Position numbers and translations under genes: made by a program. Below, piece after piece: positions 40,863 through 50,451 of a stretch of DNA of 64,000 bases; the stretch's first letter is position 1; each line of letters starts with the position of its first letter. Below the pieces are notes generated by a model. That model made no database searches and was not told the DNA's origin. It was given only the letters and a program-made list of their open reading frames with translations. Source of the DNA: Lachnospiraceae bacterium (GTDB taxonomy: Bacteria > Bacillota > Clostridia > Lachnospirales > Lachnospiraceae); assembly GCA_910575275.1 (NCBI GenBank), contig CAJTEE010000011.1:1-64000 (forward strand), written 5' to 3'.

Positions 40863-41135
40863 ATGGTAAAAAGGATTTTTACATTTCTTTCGATGGGATT
40901 ATTCGCACTTGGCATGGCAGGATGTTCTTCATCCGGTCATGCCGGTTCAGCTTCCGTGCAGACGGGACCGGCTGAGAAACTGCCGGAGCAGATTGCTGAG
41001 AAAAGTCTACTATACCATAAGAAAATTCAAATGTCACTAAGGCCCTCTAAAGTGTTACCAGTGAAATTCCAAATACGAATCTGCCTTTCCGTCTGCATGA
41101 ATAATTTTATATTCAAACTTTCCATTGCATTTTAA
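40863..41135 (+). pseudogene. Truncated lipoprotein
   Basis: The N-terminus is a good lipoprotein signal (basic start, FLSMGLFALGMAGCSSSG with lipobox Cys), followed by about 25 residues of normal mature sequence. From about residue 45 the protein becomes low-quality, with no conserved domain. It looks like a surface lipoprotein (possibly flavodoxin-like, as often found beside such reductases) cut off by a deletion. Confidence 0.6.
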
Positions 41136-41701
41136 AATCGTTTTTTGAGAAGCAATTTATTCCTTTAGTAAAATTGACAGATTTTATATGATATGTTACC
41201 ATACCCTCAGTGAACGAGGGGGCGAGTATCCCCTTGTTCACTGAGAGCATGGTATTAAGTGGAGAAAAAAGAAATACACGAGAAACGCTTGCTCAGTTTG
41301 GAGAGTGAGGAAAAGGCGCATATAGAGAAAGCGGCAGAGATGGAACAGACGAAGCAGATTGCAGGAGGACAGGAAACAGAACAGAGACAAAAAATAGAGA
41401 AATTGCCGGAATGATCAGAAATATGGGGCGCAGCGGCTGCAATGGTTTGTCTTTTATAGTAGCAGCTGCAAGGAGAAAGTGTTATAATCGAAAGTGCGAT
41501 TTAAAATAGGGGGCAGGAAGGGCAATTTTGCGTGAAGGATTATGTATTTTTCCAGGAGATGCCAACAAAGGTGCTGACAGACCATGGCAGGAGGCATTTA
41601 GAAATATTAAGGCAGATGGAAAACTTCATCATGGCAGCGGAACATTTCAATACGAGGATTAGAAAGTATGGCTGTAAACCAGAACCCAGAGAGGTGATAT
41701 T
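41136..41701. other. Decayed intergenic stretch
   Basis: There is no intact gene. A GTG-started frame of about 51 codons (41260-41414) reads EKKEIHEKRLLSLESEEKAH and ends in a stop; it could be a remnant. Another short frame near 41560-41700 (VLTDHGRRHLEILRQMENFI) is also fragmentary. A strong hairpin is at 41196-41257. Confidence 0.45.
41196..41257. repeat. Isolated long hairpin
   Basis: CTCAGTGAAC (about 41207-41216) with AGGGG faces CCCC and GTTCACTGAG (41236-41245), extended outward by ACCAT and ATGGT. It forms an approximately 60-base imperfect palindrome in decayed DNA and has no T run. It could be a small transposon-like palindrome or a remnant of element ends. Confidence 0.6.
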
Positions 41702-42304
41702 TTGAAAAAGGTAATTATATATATACATGGAAAAGGCGGAAGCTCTTTAGAAGCCGAACGGTATAAGAAGAATTGTTGTGGCTATGATATCCTTGGTGTG
41801 GATTATAATGATTCTTTTCCGTGGATTGTACAAAATCAAATACAATCGGTTTATAATGAAGCGCGTGAAAAATACGATTCGATTTATGTGATTGCAAATA
41901 GTATAGGAGCTTATTTTGCAATGTACACATTGCAGGCTTGTGGGATTGAAAGGGCTTTATTTATATCGCCTGTACTTGATATGGAGTGTCTTATACTGGA
42001 TATGATGAGTCTGGCAAATATATCGGAAAAAGATTTATGTGAAAAGGGAGAAATACCTACGGAGTTTGGTGAAACACTGTCATGGAAATATTTATGCTTT
42101 GTCAGGGAGAATCCTATTACATGGAACGTTCCCACAGAAATCCTGTATGCAGGAAACGATAGCCTTGTATCCCGGCAGACAGTAAACAGATTTATCAGCA
42201 GTCATAATGCACAGCTTACTGTAATGGAAGATGGGGAGCACTGGTTTCATACAGATGAACAGCTTGCCTTTTTAGATAGCTGGATGAAACAGGCAATGCG
42301 TTAA
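41702..42304 (+). CDS. Alpha/beta hydrolase (RBBP9/YheT-like small esterase)
   Basis: A 200-residue hydrolase: oxyanion-side IYIHGKGGSS near the start, nucleophile in VIANSIGAYFAMY (Ser near 68), Asp in ILYAGNDSLV and His in EDGEHWFHTDE, so the triad is complete. The TTG start follows GAGGTGAT by six bases. Substrate unknown. It is the only intact gene of the 40-43.7 kb zone. Confidence 0.8.
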   Translation: MKKVIIYIHGKGGSSLEAERYKKNCCGYDILGVDYNDSFPWIVQNQIQSVYNEAREKYDSIYVIANSIGAYFAMYTLQACGIERALFISPVLDMECLILDMMSLANISEKDLCEKGEIPTEFGETLSWKYLCFVRENPITWNVPTEILYAGNDSLVSRQTVNRFISSHNAQLTVMEDGEHWFHTDEQLAFLDSWMKQAMR

Positions 42305-42738
42305 ACTAAGGTTTGCCCGAAAAAGGATGTAACAAAGGAAAGAGAGCGCCTGTAGCAGTATCCGTTTGCAGATCGGGAGAACGCCTGCAGGATACAGAAC
42401 AAATCATAATGATAGAAGGAATTTGACAAATATGTTTAAACAGAAGCTTTCGATAAAATTGGAATCGTAACAATATGGATACGAATAGTGTATTACGATA
42501 ATTGAGAAAATGTGTTTATTTGATGATGAAGGAGAATGAAAAGGACAGCCCTGATTCGTGGATTTTTGAAAAAGATATACATAAGGTGATTCGTGATAAT
42601 TGCAATCGGAAGAAAAATAAGATTTGAAAGGTTACAGGATTTGTTTTTTTATCGTTACATTTTATTGGCTATTTTTGTCTTTCAGACTATTATGGAAATG
42701 CAAGAAAAGCAGGGGAAATAATACTTATTTCTGAAATT
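42305..42738. other. Intergenic, remnant sequence
   Basis: No intact gene. Short frames such as MMKENEKDSPDSWIFEKDIH near 42520-42590 suggest a decayed gene. Nothing else is recognised. Confidence 0.4.
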
Positions 42739-43696
42739 GTGACTGCTATGGCTGCGGCCTTGACAACATGGGTATTGATAAAAAGGATAGTAAAAAGATA
42801 TTGGACAATAATTCTTGTTCCGATTCTTGCTTTGATAGCTGTAATTGTGATAATGCTCCTATATACGAACGGAAACGTATCCTTGCAAGCCTCTGATATC
42901 CTTCCTTTTTGCGGGAATTATCTTGCTTTTTTAGGGACCTTTTGTTTAGGGTATTTTATCTATTTTCAGGATCGCATTAAAATGATTGAAGAAAAAAGAA
43001 CGAAGGTTAAGCTGCTGATTACTTTGATGGAAAATGCAGATATGGAATTGCTGAATTTAGGGTAGTTGATAAGAAATAAACAATATATTCAAATCCCGGA
43101 GAACAGAAGGTATATTAACCCTATACCATATAACCCTGAATGGATTTTATATTATTATGAGTATGAAGCTTTAAAGAGTGAAGATCAGGAGTTAAAGGCT
43201 GCTTTAAATTCATTTTTTAATAATGCAATAAGAGTCAACACAGCTATTAAAAATGGACAGATAGAAACAGCAAATAAAATTAATGAAAGCTACATAGACC
43301 ATAAGCTTTATTCGATCAGCAAATATAGTGAATGGGAGGTAATTACTTGTTTAAGAGCTTCATGTAATGATTTTCATTTTTAATACAAAGAGTTGGATAG
43401 AAAGACCGGAAACGATGGACTTAATAAATGAACTGTGTAAAAAATATTATTTGATAATTGAGAATTATATTTATGTTTGGCTGCTCAGGCATAATGTTAA
43501 GACAACAACGGAAAAAGAGGCTCTTGACCGCGATGTAGTGGATTACTTGCTGGCGAATTCTCCGGAGATAAAAGAAAAGATTAAAGATCCATATGAAAAG
43601 AGAATTATCAGTAAAGTGGTTTTTGGTTGCTGCCTGAAATTCAATAGCAAATTAGAAAAACTCAATTATATATGGGGAGAATATTCTTTGAAATAA
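42739..43696 (+). pseudogene. Broken membrane protein of unknown family
   Basis: Reading from about 42739 gives two membrane spans (WTIILVPILALIAVIVIMLL, YLAFLGTFCLGYFIYFQDRI) and MIEEKRTKVKLLITLMENAD, then an in-frame TAG at 43063. The same frame continues (YIQIPENRRYINPIPYNPEW) to 43383. A frameshift near 43370 leads to the last part (IERPETMDLINELCKKYYLI) ending at 43696. Three pieces of one gene are thus present. The family is not recognised, and its true 5' end is uncertain. Confidence 0.65.
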
Positions 43697-43699
43697 AAA

Positions 43700-44515
43700 T
43701 TAAAAAGCTGCCGGATAATTTTTAGAGAGTGTCATAATAAGAGCGCGGCAGTTTTGCAATACGTACGGACCGAACTGGTTTGGCTTTCGTCCGCTGCAGG
43801 TTTTCCTCATCGTTATTTCCGCAGCCTTCAAAATAAAACGATTCACATGACGGGCTTTTTGGGGACAGACTGTTATACATTGCAGACACGAAATACAAAC
43901 GTTCGCATCACATGTTCGATAATGATCACCGGGTATGGCATGAACGGGGCATTTTTGATAACATAAGCCACAATCCATGCAGCATTTGTCTGCTCTGGGC
44001 TTGACAGGAATGGAGCCATACGTTCGGTAGGGTCTGCTGCCGGGGACTCCGATTGGAGTAAAGGGCTGCTTTAAGAGCTCCCGGCACTGAACCGCGAACC
44101 GTTTTAGTTCTTTTTTGTCTTCTGCGCCGGGCCGCCCGGCTCCATACCTCGGCATCACGGAATGCCTTGTGACAGCGGCACAATAGCACAAGAAACCGGC
44201 CTGTTCCATGGTGTCCTTTAATTCTAAAAGTGTATCGTCAAAGGCCCTGTTGCCATACGTGGAAATTAAAATTGCTTTTGCCTGGTTTCCCTGCAGACGC
44301 TGTAGGATCGGAACAATAAATTGCGGAACCCGCCCGCTGAAGCTGGGGACAGCCACGATGTAAAGATCCGTTTCACGAAACGAGACAGGAAAACCTGTTT
44401 TAGGCAGATCGGACAGATCCATCCATTCCGTTTGACAGTCCCAGGCGGAGCAGATGATGTCTAAAACTTTTTTGGTTCCGCCGGTAGGGCTGAAATAGAA
44501 GGCGTAAAGTTTCAT
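43700..44515 (-). CDS. EFR1-type flavodoxin/ferredoxin protein
   Basis: A 271-residue electron-transfer protein. The N-terminal flavodoxin-like domain starts LYAFYFSPTGGTKKVLDIIC. The C-terminal half has two four-cysteine clusters, CCMDCGLCYQKC and CISCLQCITVC, each typical of a [4Fe-4S] ferredoxin. Start ATG at 44513-44515 begins the flavodoxin motif; the frame open upstream is GC-rich repeat-like DNA. It probably delivers electrons to an anaerobic reductase; partner unknown. Confidence 0.88.
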   Translation of the reverse strand: MKLYAFYFSPTGGTKKVLDIICSAWDCQTEWMDLSDLPKTGFPVSFRETDLYIVAVPSFSGRVPQFIVPILQRLQGNQAKAILISTYGNRAFDDTLLELKDTMEQAGFLCYCAAVTRHSVMPRYGAGRPGAEDKKELKRFAVQCRELLKQPFTPIGVPGSRPYRTYGSIPVKPRADKCCMDCGLCYQKCPVHAIPGDHYRTCDANVCISCLQCITVCPQKARHVNRFILKAAEITMRKTCSGRKPNQFGPYVLQNCRALIMTLSKNYPAAF

Positions 44516-44932
44516 AATATTTTGATCCCTTCTTCGATTTAATTTATATTCTAGCAAAATTGAATTTAAAAACAAGTGCGTATATGGTATTATATAAAGA
44601 CAGAGATAAAAACATGTAACGGCCGGATAGGTCTGCGCACTTACCATGCTGACTGTACGGCATCGTGCCCTTTGGATAAAACGCAGAAAAGCGGGCAAAA
44701 ATCCTCTGCACTCTGTTCCGAGCGGTCCCGGACAGGCGCCATTGGCGCTTAGGACTGCCGCAGGCAATTCAGGATGGATTTTTGCTTGTAGCAGGAAAGG
44801 CCTCCGAACTGTTGCAAAAGCATGACACAAGACGGTCCGACCTTCTTTGGAAACGGAACATATTGGAACAGGTACGGCAAAAGAATCAGAACACAGAAAT
44901 CAGTAAGAACATATACAACGGGAAGGATTGGT
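44516..44932. other. Intergenic with partial chromosomal repeat
   Basis: This stretch contains a promoter-like AT-rich part (44540-44610) and, at about 44618-44800, words shared with the repeat at 51.4 and 58.9 kb (AGGTCTGCGCACTT, GCCGCAGGCAATTC, ATGGATTTTTGCTT). No separate gene is supported. Confidence 0.45.
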
Positions 44933-46309
44933 ATGCAGGAGATTAAATGCCCGAATTGCGGAGAGGTTTTCGCGGTGGATGAGTCCGGCTATGCGCAGAT
45001 CATTCAGCAGGTAAGGGACAAGGAATTTGAGAACGAATTGAACCGGCGTGAAAAAGAGCTAGAAGAACTGAAAAAGAGCGACTTGAAGATCGCGAGAATG
45101 GAGCAGAGGGAGGAGTTTGAGAAGGCGCTTTCGGCGAAAGAAAAAGAGATCGTCGAGAAAACAAAGGCGATCGAGCAGTTAAAAGCCCGGCTTTCCGGAA
45201 ATGAAACGGAGAAAAAGCTTGCAATCAGCGAAATTGTGAATAAGAAGGAAAAAGAGCGGGAAGAAGCGCTTGGAAAGAAAAACGAGGAACTCGCACAAAA
45301 AAACCGTATAATAGAAGAACTGAAGGCGAAGCTTGCAAGCAATGAGACAGAAAAGAAACTGGCGGTCTCGGAAGCCGTCCAGGGCAGGGAAAAAGAGCTT
45401 TCTGAAAAGAAAGCGGAAATTATAGAACTAAAAGGACTTTTGTCAAACAAAGCGGTGGAAAGTGAATTAAAAGAACAATCCCTGCAGAAACAGTATGAGG
45501 ACAAGCTTAAGCTGAAAGACGAACAGATTGAATATTACAAAGATTTTAAAGCCCGGCAGTCCACGAAGATGGTCGGGGAGAGCCTCGAGCAGCATTGCCT
45601 GAATCAGTTTAACTCCCTGAGAATGACGGCATTTCCCGCTGCTTACTTTGAAAAGGACAACGATGTGCGTATGGGGAGCAAGGGGGACTTTATTTTCAGA
45701 GAGTCCGCGGACGGAGTCGAGTTTATCTCCATCATGTTTGAAATGAAGAACGAGATGGCAGAGACGGCCACCAAGCACAAAAACGAGGATTTTCTGAGAG
45801 AGCTGGATAAGGACAGGCGCGAAAAAAGATGCGAATATGCGGTATTGGTTTCCCTGCTCGAAATGGACAATGAACTGTATAACAACGGAATTGTGGATGT
45901 TTCTTATAAATATGAAAAAATGTATGTGATTCGTCCTCAGTTTTTTATTCCGATCATTACCCTGCTGCGGAATGCGGCGCTGAATTCGCTGAAGTACCGT
46001 CAGGAGCTCGAGACAGTCAAACATCAGCAGGTTGACATTCTCCGGTTTGAGGAGAATATGAATGCATTTAAGGAAGGCTTTGCACGGAATTACAGGATCG
46101 CGAGTGACAGGTTCAAGACAGCAATCGAGGAAATCGACAAGACGATCACGCATCTGCAAAAGACAAAGGAGGCGCTGCTTTCCTCCGAAAATAATCTCCG
46201 TCTGGCGAATAATAAGGCAGAAGATCTGAGCATAAAAAGGCTCACAAAAAACGCGCCTTCAGTAAAAGAAATGTTTGACGCACGAAGCTTCGAAGATTCC
46301 GGAAATTAA
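44933..46309 (+). CDS. DUF2130-family coiled-coil protein
   Basis: A 458-residue protein. It starts with a zinc-finger-like IKCPNCGEVFAVDESGYAQI, then about 200 residues of Glu/Lys-rich coiled coil with repeated EKKLAISE-like blocks, then the DUF2130 core (STKMVGESLEQHCLNQFNSL, GDFIFRESADGVEFISIMFE, NEDFLRELDKDRREKRCEYA). The core has restriction-endonuclease-like features. Function is unproven. ATG 44933 matches the domain start, so the open frame before it is not used. Confidence 0.85.
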   Translation: MQEIKCPNCGEVFAVDESGYAQIIQQVRDKEFENELNRREKELEELKKSDLKIARMEQREEFEKALSAKEKEIVEKTKAIEQLKARLSGNETEKKLAISEIVNKKEKEREEALGKKNEELAQKNRIIEELKAKLASNETEKKLAVSEAVQGREKELSEKKAEIIELKGLLSNKAVESELKEQSLQKQYEDKLKLKDEQIEYYKDFKARQSTKMVGESLEQHCLNQFNSLRMTAFPAAYFEKDNDVRMGSKGDFIFRESADGVEFISIMFEMKNEMAETATKHKNEDFLRELDKDRREKRCEYAVLVSLLEMDNELYNNGIVDVSYKYEKMYVIRPQFFIPIITLLRNAALNSLKYRQELETVKHQQVDILRFEENMNAFKEGFARNYRIASDRFKTAIEEIDKTITHLQKTKEALLSSENNLRLANNKAEDLSIKRLTKNAPSVKEMFDARSFEDSGN

Positions 46310-46310
46310 G

Positions 46311-46340
46311 AAAACGGCCAACAATCTGGCCGTTTTTTCT
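46311..46340 (+). terminator. Terminator after DUF2130 gene
   Basis: AACGGCCA and TGGCCGTT flank a short loop, followed by a T run (46311-46339). A rho-independent terminator. Confidence 0.85.
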
Positions 46341-46441
46341 ATAATATAATAATACCACAAAACCGCCCGAAAAACAAGACTGGTATCATTCCCGGCACAA
46401 TGTTATAATCAGAATCCAAATAAAAAACGGGGAGGCGGCCT

Positions 46442-46933
46442 GTGGACAAGAATTGGCTCATTTTGCTGCAGAGGCAAAATCAACTGCCCAAAATTCTCAA
46501 AACGAATCAGACGACGAAGCGCTTCGGGCTCACCTTGTGCGAACAGGATGCAAAGCTGATTCTGGAAGAGCAAAACCATGCACTGTGTGAACAAAGGAGA
46601 GTGGAGTTTGGCGCGGGAATCGCAGAAAAGCTTATCTATGAATTTTGTGACTCGGATTTTATTACACCTGACACGTACGTGGATACGATCATTCGGCTGC
46701 AGAAAATCTTTTATCTGTATAAAAATGAGATGCAGGATGAGATCACGGATGATGAACTTGTGCATCTGATGAAAGAACAAGCCTACACGGCTTTTGGAAG
46801 TACCTCTGTTTCCTATGAAAAAGCAGAACAGCTTATGGCGGCGGTTTTGTACTGCATGCATGAAACCGAAGCGTACAGAGTATACGGAGCAGGTAAAAAA
46901 TGCAATGAGGCTGTTTTTGAAGAAACGGTATGA
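46442..46933 (+). CDS. DUF6323-like protein
   Basis: A 163-residue helical, acidic soluble protein (NQTTKRFGLTLCEQDAKLIL, YVDTIIRLQKIFYLYKNEMQ, HLMKEQAYTAFGS). It looks like the DUF6323 family of Lachnospiraceae. Function unknown. The GTG start follows GGGGAGG. Confidence 0.65.
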   Translation: MDKNWLILLQRQNQLPKILKTNQTTKRFGLTLCEQDAKLILEEQNHALCEQRRVEFGAGIAEKLIYEFCDSDFITPDTYVDTIIRLQKIFYLYKNEMQDEITDDELVHLMKEQAYTAFGSTSVSYEKAEQLMAAVLYCMHETEAYRVYGAGKKCNEAVFEETV

Positions 46934-47054
46934 AAACGGCAGCGAAATATTTGCATATCTTGTGGACTCTGTGGAGGGAGTGATTCTGCAGCTTAAAATG
47001 TTTACAGAAAACAGAGCGCCCTCTGAGCCGGCAGTGTCAGAACCGTTGTTTTAA
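46905..47054 (+). CDS. Short frame overlapping the DUF6323-like gene end
   Basis: About 49 codons (MRLFLKKRYENGSEIFAYLV, ending AVSEPLF) overlapping the previous gene by 29 bases. It could be the end of a separate small gene or the remnant of a DUF6179-type partner. No good ribosome site is seen. Confidence 0.35.
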   Translation: MRLFLKKRYENGSEIFAYLVDSVEGVILQLKMFTENRAPSEPAVSEPLF

Positions 47055-47055
47055 G

Positions 47056-48006
47056 CTAACTATAATATTTGAGCAGATACTGCACAAACCGTTTCGCGGC
47101 AGACGATAACGGGCGGTCCTTCAGATGAATATAACAGAGTGTATTGCCGAATGAATCCGGGTCCTTCATTCCGCCGGGGAACGGAAAAGGGATGGATGCG
47201 ATCCCAAAGTTTTTCTGCTGATCCAATGTGGCCTGGCTGCCTAAGGCAATGTAGTCCGTCTGATTCAAAATGTTGTGGAGAGTGGCCCGGCTGTAGATAT
47301 AGATGATCTGCTTAAACCGGTCAAAATCGACCAGATCCGGGAGCGACACCTGGTTATAATAGCCGTCTTCAAGGCTGTAGATGCCGTCTCCTTTTTTTGT
47401 ATGATACATGGCAATATTATATTGATAGAGATCCTCCAGGGTTAAATCATTTTTCTGCGTGAGCGGATGGCCGTTTCGTACGATTACATGAAGCCTGGCA
47501 TCAAAAACAGGGCGGCATATGATCCGCCTAGCTTTAAAAAACTGCTCGGTCAGCGTCCGGCTCCGCTTTTTCAGAAAGATAATTCCCACATCCGCCGCGC
47601 TCGTGTAGACATCCTTGATGACCTCGCTGCTGGATTCTTCTTTGTAATGAAAGCGGAAGGACTGATCCGGCATGGCCTTTATCATGCGCAGATAGGCGTC
47701 TGCCGCATAGGAGGAGGGGAATGCAGCGATACGCAGCATCGTTTCCCCCGTGTGATCCCGAAAGATTTTTTCGAATCGCTCTGCGTCCTGAATCAGTTCC
47801 CTTGCCATATCCAAAAAAAGGCGCCCGTTCTCGGTTGTCTGCATTCCGTTCTTGCCCCGCGTAAAGATCGTGATGTGATACCGGTCTTCCATATCATGCA
47901 GGATCTTGCTTAAATAAGGCTGGGAAACGTACAGCCGTTTGGCGGCCTCGGAGAGGGAGCCGTAGGTCTCGATCGCAGTCAGGTAGCTTAAAATACGTGT
48001 GTTCAT
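47056..48006 (-). CDS. LysR-family transcriptional regulator
   Basis: A 316-residue regulator: N-terminal winged helix (LSYLTAIETYGSLSEAAKRL, YVSQPYLSKILHDMEDRYHI) and a periplasmic-binding-like effector domain. It is divergent from pcp with 143 bases between, the classic LysR arrangement, so it probably controls the pcp-DUF969-DUF979-glsA operon, perhaps responding to pyroglutamate, glutamate or glutamine. Confidence 0.88.
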   Translation of the reverse strand: MNTRILSYLTAIETYGSLSEAAKRLYVSQPYLSKILHDMEDRYHITIFTRGKNGMQTTENGRLFLDMARELIQDAERFEKIFRDHTGETMLRIAAFPSSYAADAYLRMIKAMPDQSFRFHYKEESSSEVIKDVYTSAADVGIIFLKKRSRTLTEQFFKARRIICRPVFDARLHVIVRNGHPLTQKNDLTLEDLYQYNIAMYHTKKGDGIYSLEDGYYNQVSLPDLVDFDRFKQIIYIYSRATLHNILNQTDYIALGSQATLDQQKNFGIASIPFPFPGGMKDPDSFGNTLCYIHLKDRPLSSAAKRFVQYLLKYYS

Positions 48007-48149
48007 AAAATCTCTTTTTTAAATCTATAATGATTTGGTTATACTTCTATCAATATTAACAATTAGTCAATCTGAACTATTTTTGCTATAAATATAATAT
48101 ATGAAATAGTGAAAAGTGTCAAACAAAATGTATGCGAAAGGAGAAAAAC
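48007..48149. promoter_or_regulatory. Divergent LysR/pcp promoter region
   Basis: AT-rich 143-base spacer. A -10-like TATAATAT (about 48096-48103) faces pcp. Partial dyads such as ATAATGATTTGGTTAT near 48027-48042 may be LysR sites. AAAGGAG before 48150 is the pcp ribosome site. Confidence 0.55.
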
Positions 48150-48791
48150 ATGAAAATTTTACTGACAGCCTTTGATCCGTTCGGAGGAGACCGTGTCAAT
48201 CCGGCTCAGGAGGCGGTAAAAAAAGTAAAGGATGAGATCGCTGGTGCCGAGATCGTCAAACTGGAGGTACCGACTATTTTTGGAAAGGCCATTGAAAAGG
48301 TGGCGGCTGCCATGGAGCACATAAGGCCGGATGCGGTGTTATGCATCGGACAGGCGGGCGGCCGTTTTGCGCTCTGCCCGGAGCGGGTCGCGATCAACAT
48401 AGACGATGCCAGAATTCCGGACAACGAGGGAAAACAGCCGATCGACACGAAGATCTTTGAGGATGGCGCGCCGGCGTATTTCAGCTCGTTGCCCATCAAG
48501 GCGATGGTAAAGGCCATGAAGGATGCGGGGCTTCCGGCCACGGTATCCAACAGTGCGGGAACCTTTGTCTGCAACCATCTGATGTACGGGGTACTGTACC
48601 ACATTGACAGACACTATCCCGGTATGCGCGGCGGATTTATGCATGTCCCCTACATACCGGAGCAGGTGGTGAATCTTCCTGACAAGCCCTATATGGCGAT
48701 GGCTGACATTGCAAAGGGCATCGAGGCCGCAATCGAAGCGATCGTAGCCAATGAGAACGATCTTCAGATCACAGGAGGAAAGCTGCATTAA
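48150..48791 (+). CDS. pcp: Pyroglutamyl-peptidase I
   Basis: A 213-residue cysteine peptidase that removes N-terminal pyroglutamate from peptides in the cytoplasm. Family signatures are [40 protein letters not shown] (catalytic Glu), [12 protein letters not shown] (catalytic Cys) and [11 protein letters not shown] (His). Length is normal. First gene of a four-gene operon with two membrane proteins and a glutaminase. Confidence 0.95.
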   Translation: MKILLTAFDPFGGDRVNPAQEAVKKVKDEIAGAEIVKLEVPTIFGKAIEKVAAAMEHIRPDAVLCIGQAGGRFALCPERVAINIDDARIPDNEGKQPIDTKIFEDGAPAYFSSLPIKAMVKAMKDAGLPATVSNSAGTFVCNHLMYGVLYHIDRHYPGMRGGFMHVPYIPEQVVNLPDKPYMAMADIAKGIEAAIEAIVANENDLQITGGKLH

Positions 48792-48830
48792 GACCCCGGC
48801 GCAGTTTGCTTGAAGGAAGGAAAAACAGAT

Positions 48831-49520
48831 ATGGAAGCATTGAAGCTGATCGGAATTCTGATTGTAATTGTCGGATTCATTCTGAAAAAAGACACGATAG
48901 CGACCGTTGTCATCGCCGGTATTGTGACGGGCCTTGTATCGGGAATGTCCTTAATCGAGGTGTTGGAGATCCTGGGAAAATCCTTTATCAGCCAGCGCGT
49001 CGCCACGGTGTTCGTACTGACGCTGCCGGTGATCGGCATCTGTGAACGGTACGGGTTAAAGGAAAAAGCCGTGGATCTGATCGGGAAAGTGAAAAATGCA
49101 ACCGCGGGCAAGGTTATCACGATTTATCAGATCATGCGGGCACTCGGGGCAGCATTTTCCCTGCGCTTAAGCGGCCATCCGCAGTTTGTGCGCCCGCTTA
49201 TCAACCCGATGGCCCAGGGAGCCGCCATCGTCAAATATGGCGAGCTTGACAAGGAGACGGAGGATGAGCTGAAAGCCTATTGCGCGGCCAGCGATAACTA
49301 TGGAAATTTCTATGCGCAGCTCTGCTTTATCGGAGCGGCCGGTACGCTGTTAATCGTATCCACTCTTTCCGAGCAGGGATGTGACATTGACGCCCTGCAG
49401 GTGGCCATGTGTTCCATCCCGATTGCGGTGATTTCTATTGTAGTGGGAGCCGTCAACAACCATCTTCTCGACAGAAGACTCGATCGAAAGTATGGAAAAA
49501 AACAGGGAGGAAAGGCATGA
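48831..49520 (+). CDS. DUF969-family membrane protein
   Basis: A 229-residue membrane protein with about five spans (IGILIVIVGFILKKDTIATV, VFVLTLPVIGICERYGLKEK and others), recognised as DUF969. It is always paired with DUF979; together they look like a two-subunit secondary transporter related to the large-permease superfamily. Linkage to pcp suggests pyroglutamate or pyroglutamyl peptides as substrate, by inference. It overlaps DUF979 by four bases. Confidence 0.85.
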   Translation: MEALKLIGILIVIVGFILKKDTIATVVIAGIVTGLVSGMSLIEVLEILGKSFISQRVATVFVLTLPVIGICERYGLKEKAVDLIGKVKNATAGKVITIYQIMRALGAAFSLRLSGHPQFVRPLINPMAQGAAIVKYGELDKETEDELKAYCAASDNYGNFYAQLCFIGAAGTLLIVSTLSEQGCDIDALQVAMCSIPIAVISIVVGAVNNHLLDRRLDRKYGKKQGGKA

Positions 49521-50434
49521 TCAACACAATTCTTTCAGAAATCTTTTACTGCCTGATCGGCGTGATCTTCATACTGGTCGGGATTCGCGCCTTAAAAGAT
49601 GAGACCCTGGCAAGTCGGAGCCTCACGGCGGCGTTTTGGTTCCTTTTGGCTGCAATCTTTATGGTGGGCCCCTACCTTCCGCAGGCGGCTGTCGGAGCGT
49701 CCATTGTTGTTTTGGCTGTGCTTACGGGCTTAAATAAGGTAAAGCCCAGTAAGGGAGAGGCACTTGATGCAGAGCAGGGGAGAAAGGAAGCCGACCGCCT
49801 GGGAAACAAAATTTTTGTCCCGGTCGTCTGTCTGGCCGGCCTTGCGCTGCTTGCGGCAACCTTCCTTCCCTTCGGAGCGAATAACGCGATCGGCATCTCC
49901 GGCCTCGTTTGTCTGGTAATCGTATTTGCGGTGACGGGTGCGCCGGCGAAGGCAGCCGCAAATGAGGGCTCGAGGTTAATGGACAGCGTAGGCATTACGG
50001 GAATTCTGCCGCAGCTTCTGGCCGCTCTGGGAGCCGTATTTACGGCGGCCGGCGTCGGGGATGTGATTTCCGGTGCGGTATCTGTGCTGATTCCGGAGGG
50101 CAACATGTTCATCGCGGTCCTTGTGTACTGCGCGGGTATGGCATTGTTCACGATGATCATGGGAAACGGCTTTGCAGCGTTTTCTGTGATCACGGTGGGG
50201 ATCGGTATGCCGTTTCTGATCGCAAAGGGTGCAAACCCGGCCGTGGTAGGCGCATTGGGGTTAAGCGCGGGCTATTGCGGGACGTTAGTCACTCCGATGG
50301 CGGCCAATTTTAATATCATGCCGGCGGCACTCCTGGAAATGCGGAACAAATACGGGATTATCAAGGCGCAGGCAGTGGTCGCGGCTGTCATGTTTGCCCT
50401 GCATGTGGCGATCATGTATTTCTGGGCTTTATAG
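49517..50434 (+). CDS. DUF979-family membrane protein
   Basis: A 305-residue protein with eight or nine membrane spans and a conserved GAPAKAAANEG/GNGFAAFSVITVGIGMPFL region, typical of DUF979. It should form a transporter with the DUF969 protein. GGGAGG precedes ATG 49517. Followed closely by glsA. Confidence 0.85.
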   Translation: MINTILSEIFYCLIGVIFILVGIRALKDETLASRSLTAAFWFLLAAIFMVGPYLPQAAVGASIVVLAVLTGLNKVKPSKGEALDAEQGRKEADRLGNKIFVPVVCLAGLALLAATFLPFGANNAIGISGLVCLVIVFAVTGAPAKAAANEGSRLMDSVGITGILPQLLAALGAVFTAAGVGDVISGAVSVLIPEGNMFIAVLVYCAGMALFTMIMGNGFAAFSVITVGIGMPFLIAKGANPAVVGALGLSAGYCGTLVTPMAANFNIMPAALLEMRNKYGIIKAQAVVAAVMFALHVAIMYFWAL

Positions 50435-50451
50435 TGCAAAGGAGAAGGAGT

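Noticed and set aside
44516-44830. Extended N-terminus of the EFR1-type protein
   Set aside because: The extra residues are repeat-like, and the flavodoxin fold begins exactly at ATG 44515.
46794-46904. Upstream extension of the short frame at 46905
   Set aside because: It is fully inside the DUF6323-like gene in another frame and shows no family features.
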